DNA from: Methylotenera mobilis JLW8
GTDB taxonomy: Bacteria; Pseudomonadota; Gammaproteobacteria; Burkholderiales; Methylophilaceae
Length of the DNA stretch: 64,000 nt
Reading direction: 5' to 3'
Assembly: GCF_000023705.1 (NCBI RefSeq)
Contig: NC_012968.1
Span: 1,674,001 to 1,738,000, forward strand
Shown: positions 58,854 through 64,000 of the stretch, in pieces
How the letters are laid out: the number at the start of each line of letters is the position of its first letter
Position numbering within the stretch: position 1 is the first letter of the stretch
Position numbers and translations under genes: made by a program
Notes under the pieces: model-generated
The model's input: the letters and a program-made list of their open reading frames with translations, nothing else
What the model was told of the DNA's origin: nothing
Database searches by the model: none

Positions 58854-60761
58854 TTAAACCTTAGCTTCAATCTCTGCTTTTAGGCGCTCAATTAACGCGT
58901 CAATCGGCATAGAGCCTAGGTCTTCACCTTTTCTGGTACGCACGGCCAAATGTCCTGCTTGCATTTCGCGCTCACCTGCTACGAGCAGATAAGGCATTTT
59001 CTGCATGCTATGTTCGCGTATTTTATAGGTAATCTTTTCATTTCTCAAGTCAAATTCGCATCGAATGCCATTTTGCCTCAAAGTTTCAACTACTTGGCGC
59101 ACATAATCGGCCTGACTTTCAGAAATATTCAGCACCATGACTTGCACCGGTGCTAACCAAAGCGGCATCGCACCTGCATAGTTTTCAATCAAGATACCGA
59201 TAAAACGCTCCATAGAACCAACAATCGCACGATGCAACATTACTGGGCGCTGACGTGAGTTATCTTCAGCCACATACTCTGCTCCCAAGCGTTCTGGTAA
59301 GTTAAAGTCCAACTGGATAGTACCGCACTGCCATAGGCGGCCTAAACTGTCTTTCAATGTGAACTCAATCTTAGGACCGTAGAACGCGCCCTCGCCTGGC
59401 TGCAAATCAAAAGCCAGATTATTTGCATTCAAGGCGTTCGCTAACGCAGCTTCTGCTTTATCCCAAGTTTCATCTGCACCTACGCGCTTTTCTGGACGGG
59501 TTGATAATTTAACCAACACATCATTAAAACCGAAGTCGCCGTAAGCCTTGTACAGCATCTGAATAAAGTCAGCCACTTCAGCTTCAATTTGGTCTTCAGT
59601 ACAGAAAATATGCGCATCATCTTGTGTAAAGCCGCGCACGCGCATCAAGCCGTGCAATGAACCAGATGGTTCGTTACGGTGACAAGAGCCAAACTCAGCT
59701 AAACGCAACGGCAAATCGCGGTAGCTATGTAATTGGTTATTAAAAATCTGCACGTGACCAGGACAGTTCATCGGCTTCACCGCATATTCACGGTTTTCAG
59801 ATGAGGTTACAAACATATTGTCACGGTAGTTTTGCCAGTGACCGGATTTTTCCCACAGGGTTTTATCCATCACAGTTGGAGTGCGCACTTCTTGGTAACC
59901 GAAGCTTTTAAACATCTGGCGCATATACTGCTCAACCTCTTGCCAAATGCTCCAGCCGCGCGGATGCCAGAACACCATGCCTGGTGCATCATCCTGCATA
60001 TGGAAGTAATCCAATTGCTTGCCTAGTTTGCGATGGTCACGCTTTTCAGCTTCTTCCAACTGAAATAGATAAGCTTCCAGCTCGTCTTTATTGCGCCATG
60101 CGGTACCATACACGCGTTGCAGCATTTCGTTATTGCTGTCACCGCGCCAGTAAGCACCAGCTAACTTCATCAATTTGAATGATTTGATTTTACCCGTGCT
60201 TGGCACGTGCGGACCACGGCACAAGTCGGTGAAGTTACCCTCGGTATATAGTGACACATCATCATCAGATGGGATTGATTCGATGATTTCAGCTTTATAT
60301 TGCTCACCTATACTCTTGAAGTAAGCCACAGCCTCAGCGCGTGGTAATACTTTCCTGGTCACCGGCTCGTCTTTTTTAGCAAGCTCAGCCATTTTTTTCT
60401 CAATGGCGATTAAGTCTTCCGGGGTAAATGGACGCTTGTATGAAAAATCATAGTAGAAGCCATTATCAATCACTGGGCCTATGGTCACCTGTGCATCAGG
60501 GAACAGCTCTTTTACGGCGTATGCCAACAAATGAGCAGCAGAGTGGCGAATCACGTCCAAGCCTTCTGGATTTTTGTCAGTGATAATCGCTAAGTCGCTA
60601 TCTACCTCAATCAAATAACTGGTATCTACCAGCTTATCGTTAACCTTACCTGCCAATGCGGCTTTAGCCAAGCCTGCACCAATATTCATGGCGACTTCAG
60701 CCACGGTGACTGGCAGATCAAAACTACGTTGCGACCCATCGGGCAGGCGAATGACTGGCAT
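58854..60761 (-). CDS. thrS: Threonine-tRNA ligase
   Basis: 635 residues: TGS domain (1-60), editing domain with [16 protein letters not shown] (about 72-87) and SxCxH-like [10 protein letters not shown], class II core with [11 protein letters not shown] (zinc Cys, about 332) and [13 protein letters not shown] (motif 3, about 508), then the anticodon domain (about 535-635). First gene of the thrS-infC-rpmI-rplT-pheST-ihfA run; a GC hairpin sits just before its ribosome site AGAGAGA. Confidence 0.98.
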   Translation of the reverse strand: MPVIRLPDGSQRSFDLPVTVAEVAMNIGAGLAKAALAGKVNDKLVDTSYLIEVDSDLAIITDKNPEGLDVIRHSAAHLLAYAVKELFPDAQVTIGPVIDNGFYYDFSYKRPFTPEDLIAIEKKMAELAKKDEPVTRKVLPRAEAVAYFKSIGEQYKAEIIESIPSDDDVSLYTEGNFTDLCRGPHVPSTGKIKSFKLMKLAGAYWRGDSNNEMLQRVYGTAWRNKDELEAYLFQLEEAEKRDHRKLGKQLDYFHMQDDAPGMVFWHPRGWSIWQEVEQYMRQMFKSFGYQEVRTPTVMDKTLWEKSGHWQNYRDNMFVTSSENREYAVKPMNCPGHVQIFNNQLHSYRDLPLRLAEFGSCHRNEPSGSLHGLMRVRGFTQDDAHIFCTEDQIEAEVADFIQMLYKAYGDFGFNDVLVKLSTRPEKRVGADETWDKAEAALANALNANNLAFDLQPGEGAFYGPKIEFTLKDSLGRLWQCGTIQLDFNLPERLGAEYVAEDNSRQRPVMLHRAIVGSMERFIGILIENYAGAMPLWLAPVQVMVLNISESQADYVRQVVETLRQNGIRCEFDLRNEKITYKIREHSMQKMPYLLVAGEREMQAGHLAVRTRKGEDLGSMPIDALIERLKAEIEAKV

Positions 60762-60781
60762 ACAATTTCTCTCTAAAACAG

Positions 60782-60801
60782 AAAAGCCGCAAGCGGCTTT
60801 T
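60782..60801 (-). promoter_or_regulatory. Attenuator-like hairpin in the thrS leader
   Basis: AAAAGCCGC (60782-60790) and GCGGCTTTT (60793-60801) form a tight stem; on the minus strand it is followed by TTTTCTGTTTT and then the thrS ribosome site. It looks like an intrinsic terminator 21 bases before the start codon and could attenuate thrS or act as a translational operator. Confidence 0.6.
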
Positions 60802-60903
60802 AAATAACATAAGGGATAAAGCAGGAATTATCGCACAGCAAGATAAAAGACTGCAATTTATCGCGCGCAATTATCGCCTTATCAATCACAAATGCTGAAC
60901 ATT

Positions 60904-60932
60904 AAAAAACCACTTCAACGTAGAAGTGGTTT
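60904..60932 (-). terminator. Rho-independent terminator after tRNA-Val
   Basis: AAACCACTTC (60907-60916) and GAAGTGGTTT (60923-60932), 6-base loop, T-run on the minus strand (complement of A6 at 60904-60909). Five bases past the tRNA 3' end. Confidence 0.88.
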
Positions 60933-60937
60933 AAATT

Positions 60938-61014
60938 TGGTAGGCAGTAGCAGATTCGAACTGCTGACCTCTTGGATGTCGACCAAGCGCTCTAACCAAC
61001 TGAGCTAACCGCCT
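60938..61014 (-). tRNA. tRNA-Val (anticodon GAC) with C33
   Basis: 77-nt cloverleaf: acceptor AGGCGGT with ACTGCCT, D arm GCTC/GAGC, anticodon stem CTTGG/CCAAG, loop TCGACAT, T-loop TTCGAAT, CCA encoded. The anticodon is GAC. Position 33, almost always U, is C here. All stems pair, so the gene looks functional. Upstream of thrS. Confidence 0.93.
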
Positions 61015-61118
61015 ATATTTGATATTGTCAGAACCATCACTAGCATTAAGTGCTTTGATTTGTGCGGCAATTCTAAACAGGGCACGATTTTAGCCGATTG
61101 TGGCATCAGGTGCAAACA

Positions 61119-61172
61119 GAAATCACAGTGCACATCGAAATAACAGTGCCCGACAGCAATCACAGCACATAG
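61119..61172. repeat. Three-copy imperfect 18-base repeat between mltB and tRNA-Val
   Basis: GAAATCACAGTGCACATC (61119), GAAATAACAGTGCCCGAC (61137) and AGCAATCACAGCACATAG (61155-61172), in 18-base register, in the 215-base spacer. Confidence 0.6.
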
Positions 61173-61229
61173 AAAAAAGCATAGGAATGATGGACGTATT
61201 AATTGCGCTGACGGGCAAGACTTATGAGC

Positions 61230-62561
61230 CTAATGCAACAATACGCTTTGGTACAAACTCGGGCTGGCGTAACCATCTACCGGCATCTGCTTCTGTGCTT
61301 GATAAGCGCGTATCGCGGCTTGTGTCTGTAGTCCTGGCAAACCGTCCGCCGCTCCGGCATCAAAACCACGCGCATTCAATCGGTTCTGCAAATCCAGCAT
61401 TTGTTGGTAAGTAAGCGCCCCACCCTCTGCGAAACCTCCACCCATAATACTTGGCTCTTGATTCAACAGTTTAGCCAGCTGCGCTACCGAGAGCGCATAG
61501 TTAACCGAACGGTTCCACTGCATGATGATGTCAAAATTATCGAACACCATAAAAGCAGGCCCTTGCCAGCCTTGTGGCAGCAGGATAGAAGTCTGTGCGG
61601 TGTCATTCATCAACACATCTGATGACTGCTTATCCTTAGCACTATTCATAGCATCAGCCTCTGGCTGCTGTGGCGCATTTGGCTTAGCATTTAGATCACC
61701 ATCGACTATAGCGGTGGCATTAGCCTCTAGCTCATCATCAACTAGCGGGTAAGCTTGCACCCCTAACTTAGCCCAGGTTTGCGGCGTTTTCTTGACAGCT
61801 AACTGCGCGCTCTGCAAATCAAATGCGGCAGGCAATTTAACTTCCAGCATTACCGGCGTTCGGATTTGCCAACCAATTTCCGCCAAATAATGTGCCGCAG
61901 AGGCAAACGCATCTGGCAGAGAATTTATCACATCAATCGCACCATCCGCATCACCGTCTACCGCATATAGCATAAAGGTAGTAGGCATAAACTGCATATT
62001 GCCAAATGCACCAGCCCAAGAGCCTTTAAATGACTCAGCATCCACATAGCCAAGGTCTACCATCAGCAGCGCATCCAACAACTGGGCTTTAAAGAAATCT
62101 GCTCTACGCCCCTCATAGGCTAAGGTAGCCAATGCCGACAAAACATCCAGATTGCCTTGCACCCTGCCGTACTGGGTTTCCATACCCCAAAACGCAATCA
62201 GTATCTGCCTAGGTACACCGTACTGCGCCTCAATCTCTGTCAGCAGTGCTTGATGCTTCAGCAACAAAGCACGCCCCTTTTGGACTTTTTTGTTATCAAC
62301 ACGCTGCGCAAAATAATCTAAAAACGGACTAATAAACTCAGGCTGCGCTCTATCCAGCTTAATTACGTTCGGCAAGTAGGCAGTACGGCTTACAAAACCC
62401 AGTGTAGTGTCATCCGCCATACCGAGCGCTTTAGCCTCAAATCTTATATTCTCTAGCCAAGTAGCAAAATCCTCTTTGGCCGCAGCATTACCTGCAAATA
62501 GCAGCGTGCAGCACGCCAACATCAATGGTAAATACTGCAGCAACGCAAGATGCCTATTCAT
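61230..62561 (-). CDS. mltB: Lytic murein transglycosylase, MltB family, with peptidoglycan-binding domain
   Basis: Cleaves peptidoglycan glycan strands with formation of anhydromuramic ends. 443 residues: signal peptide cut near NAAAKE, SLT_2 catalytic domain (about 30-330) with the catalytic Glu in AFWGMETQYG (about 127) and GNMQFMPTTF, and a C-terminal PG_binding_1 domain (about 385-440). An insertion at about 270-325 is low in complexity (DAMNSAKDKQSSD). No lipobox, so probably soluble periplasmic. Overlaps the next gene's stop by 8 bases. Confidence 0.9.
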   Translation of the reverse strand: MNRHLALLQYLPLMLACCTLLFAGNAAAKEDFATWLENIRFEAKALGMADDTTLGFVSRTAYLPNVIKLDRAQPEFISPFLDYFAQRVDNKKVQKGRALLLKHQALLTEIEAQYGVPRQILIAFWGMETQYGRVQGNLDVLSALATLAYEGRRADFFKAQLLDALLMVDLGYVDAESFKGSWAGAFGNMQFMPTTFMLYAVDGDADGAIDVINSLPDAFASAAHYLAEIGWQIRTPVMLEVKLPAAFDLQSAQLAVKKTPQTWAKLGVQAYPLVDDELEANATAIVDGDLNAKPNAPQQPEADAMNSAKDKQSSDVLMNDTAQTSILLPQGWQGPAFMVFDNFDIIMQWNRSVNYALSVAQLAKLLNQEPSIMGGGFAEGGALTYQQMLDLQNRLNARGFDAGAADGLPGLQTQAAIRAYQAQKQMPVDGYASPSLYQSVLLH

Positions 62562-63408
62562 TTACCAACTCTGCTAACAGTGCTTGGTAGCCGGCTTGGT
62601 AGTCAGGATATTGTAAGACAAATCCGGTCGCCAGCATCGCCTGGTTACTGAGCCGTTTGCCACCACTCACGGCTGGCGGCGCAGCCGGTTTTAGCCCTAG
62701 CTGAACTGCAATCCAGTTGAGCACTTCGTACTGGCTGACGGGTTTGCAATCAGTCACAATATAACAAGGCCTAATCTGCCTGCCAGCAATTACTTGTTGT
62801 ATTAAATGTACGATAAAATTTGCAGCATCATCACGCTGGATGCGATTAGTCCAGCTATTATCGATAGGCCAGCGCTCTGGTGCTTTTGCCAGATTAATCA
62901 TGCGTAAACGTCCTGGACCATAAATGCCAGATAGCCTCAGCACCGTATTGCCACATGTCATCGAATTTAATAAAGACTCTGCCTCTAGCAGGCGTTCACC
63001 ACCAAAATCCACCGGTGCTGCAGCAGTTAACTCATCCAATAGCTCATCTGTGACTTGGCCATAAACACGCGTGCTTGATACAAAAAACACATGCTTCAAT
63101 TGCGAATTTACTTGTTGCGTAAGCAACACATTACGCAAGCCATCAACATATGCCTGTTGATATTGCGCATCAGTTTGGCCTGTTGCAGCCACACAATAGA
63201 CGATAATATCCGGCTGGATGGTGCGCAAGACATCTAATGAGCTATACACGGTCACATCCGCTTGCAGCATATGTACCTGTGGCGCTGCTTTGGGGCTTCT
63301 GGCAACGGCATAAACTTCGGCGTTTAATCCAGTTAACCTTGTTGCTATAGCGCTACCTAGGTCGCCATAGCCTATGATTAACACTTTGGTTCGCGGCGTA
63401 TTATGCAT
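62554..63408 (-). CDS. NAD(P)-dependent epimerase/dehydratase-like protein (YeeZ type)
   Basis: 284 residues from ATG 63408; a TTG at 63444 is open but would precede the Rossmann start KVLIIGYGDLGSAIATRL with a non-conserved stretch. Extended SDR fold with FFVSSTRVYGQ and LRLSGIYGPGRL. Substrate unknown. It overlaps the Nudix stop by 8 bases and the mltB start by 8, so the three genes form one translationally coupled unit. Confidence 0.82.
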   Translation of the reverse strand: MHNTPRTKVLIIGYGDLGSAIATRLTGLNAEVYAVARSPKAAPQVHMLQADVTVYSSLDVLRTIQPDIIVYCVAATGQTDAQYQQAYVDGLRNVLLTQQVNSQLKHVFFVSSTRVYGQVTDELLDELTAAAPVDFGGERLLEAESLLNSMTCGNTVLRLSGIYGPGRLRMINLAKAPERWPIDNSWTNRIQRDDAANFIVHLIQQVIAGRQIRPCYIVTDCKPVSQYEVLNWIAVQLGLKPAAPPAVSGGKRLSNQAMLATGFVLQYPDYQAGYQALLAELVNE

Positions 63409-63943
63409 GCTGTTGCATATATTTTTCGGTGAGGAATAGCGCAACGATAGTCTTGCTATCGGTAATTTTGCCTTGCTGCACTAATTGAATCGCTTCTGCT
63501 AACGAGAGCTCAAATACTTCTAAAACCTCATCTTCGTCGCGTTGGCTGGCACCGGCAACCAAACCCTGCGCTAAGTAGGTATGAATCACCTCATTAGAAT
63601 AGCCAATACACGGGTGCTGCTCGCCTAGTTTCACCCAATTCTGAGCGATATAACCAGTTTCTTCCAGCAACTCACGCTGCCCAGTTTGCAATGTGGTTTC
63701 ATTGGCATCTATTTTGCCAGCTGGCAGCTCAATAAAGACTTGATGCAAGGGATATCTGAATTGACGTTCAAACACAATATTGCCATTAGCCAAAATGGGA
63801 ACAATGATCACCGCCCCCGGGTGCGTTACATACTCACGCTGGCTAATGTTGCCATTTGGTAAACGCACTTGATCACGTTTCACACAAAGAAAATCTCCTT
63901 GCGCTAACTCTTCGCTACTAATGCAATGCTCGGTCAAGTCCAT
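63401..63943 (-). CDS. Nudix hydrolase, ADP-ribose pyrophosphatase type
   Basis: 180 residues. Complete Nudix box from G84 of LPAGKIDANE through RELLEETGY, with the ADPRase-like context VFERQFRYPLHQVFIELPAGK before it. Likely hydrolyses ADP-ribose or other nucleoside diphosphate sugars with Mg. First gene of the Nudix-SDR-mltB unit; its start is 57 bases from the window edge. Confidence 0.9.
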   Translation of the reverse strand: MDLTEHCISSEELAQGDFLCVKRDQVRLPNGNISQREYVTHPGAVIIVPILANGNIVFERQFRYPLHQVFIELPAGKIDANETTLQTGQRELLEETGYIAQNWVKLGEQHPCIGYSNEVIHTYLAQGLVAGASQRDEDEVLEVFELSLAEAIQLVQQGKITDSKTIVALFLTEKYMQQHA

Positions 63944-64000
63944 GAACAGCCCTTTTAGTTACTAATCACAAAATCATACTGGTAGATAATAGCAGAAGAC

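Overview
The window looks like a chromosomal segment of a betaproteobacterial methylotroph, most likely a Methylotenera-like member of the Methylophilaceae. Four things point that way: a complete methylamine dehydrogenase cluster (mauFBEDAGLMN), an mxaRSACKL set of methanol dehydrogenase maturation genes, zwf and pgl as expected for a cyclic RuMP pathway, and betaproteobacterial gene orders (pyrG-kdsA-eno-ftsB, glyA-nrdR-ribD, thrS-infC-rpmI-rplT-pheST-ihfA-merR-tRNA-Pro). The family assignment is inferred from gene content; no 16S gene is present. I see no phage, insertion sequence, CRISPR array or rRNA.

Layout. 1-5.3 kb: pgl (cut by the window edge) divergent from zwf, then dcd and a large PLP amino-acid decarboxylase. 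5.4-11 kb: folA, thyA, thrC, hom and alaA on the minus strand. 11-13.7 kb: a small Mth938-like protein, an ArsR repressor divergent from an Old Yellow Enzyme with a clear palindromic operator between them, and a DUF1439 lipoprotein. 13.7-15.5 kb: fabA-fabB. 15.8-21.5 kb: mxaRSACKL without the structural genes mxaFJGI. 21.5-27.6 kb: ygfX/ygfZ and pyrG-kdsA-eno-ftsB. 27.8-34 kb: a 41-residue DUF3149 membrane protein, an mtnA plus FucA-like aldolase pair (probable 5-deoxypentose salvage), tatD, ribD, nrdR and glyA. 34-41.5 kb: a possible small RNA, iscX, DUF3307, a retropepsin-like protease, pgm, an EAL-HDOD protein, ycgR, a TorF-type porin and a periplasmic cytochrome c. 41.7-48.9 kb: the mau operon. 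48.9-49.8 kb: a 963-base control region. 49.8-52.4 kb: an AraC-type regulator and tatABC. 52.6-61 kb: tRNA-Pro and the translation/IHF operon read on the minus strand, ending at tRNA-Val. 61-64 kb: a lytic transglycosylase, a YeeZ-like dehydrogenase and a Nudix hydrolase.

The most interesting part is the mau control region. A 15-base element, TAGCAAGAATCGGCA, occurs twice as an inverted pair. Both pairs have the same 41-base start-to-start spacing and both lie exactly 21 bases from a minus-strand -10 hexamer. One module faces mauF. The other faces a short unit that ends in a Rho-independent terminator and encloses a 35-codon ORF. The simplest reading is that the divergent AraC-type regulator activates the mau operon together with a previously unrecognised ~175-nt RNA or micropeptide. 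A fifth element copy lies upstream of the regulator. tatABC follows the regulator on the same strand; MauA and probably MauM carry twin-arginine signals, so cofactor-enzyme production and export may be linked here.

A second pattern recurs across the window: short tandem duplications (13-19 bases) that span or directly follow stop codons (tatA, tatC, mxaK, the retropepsin gene, the cytochrome c gene), and similar imperfect repeats in other spacers.
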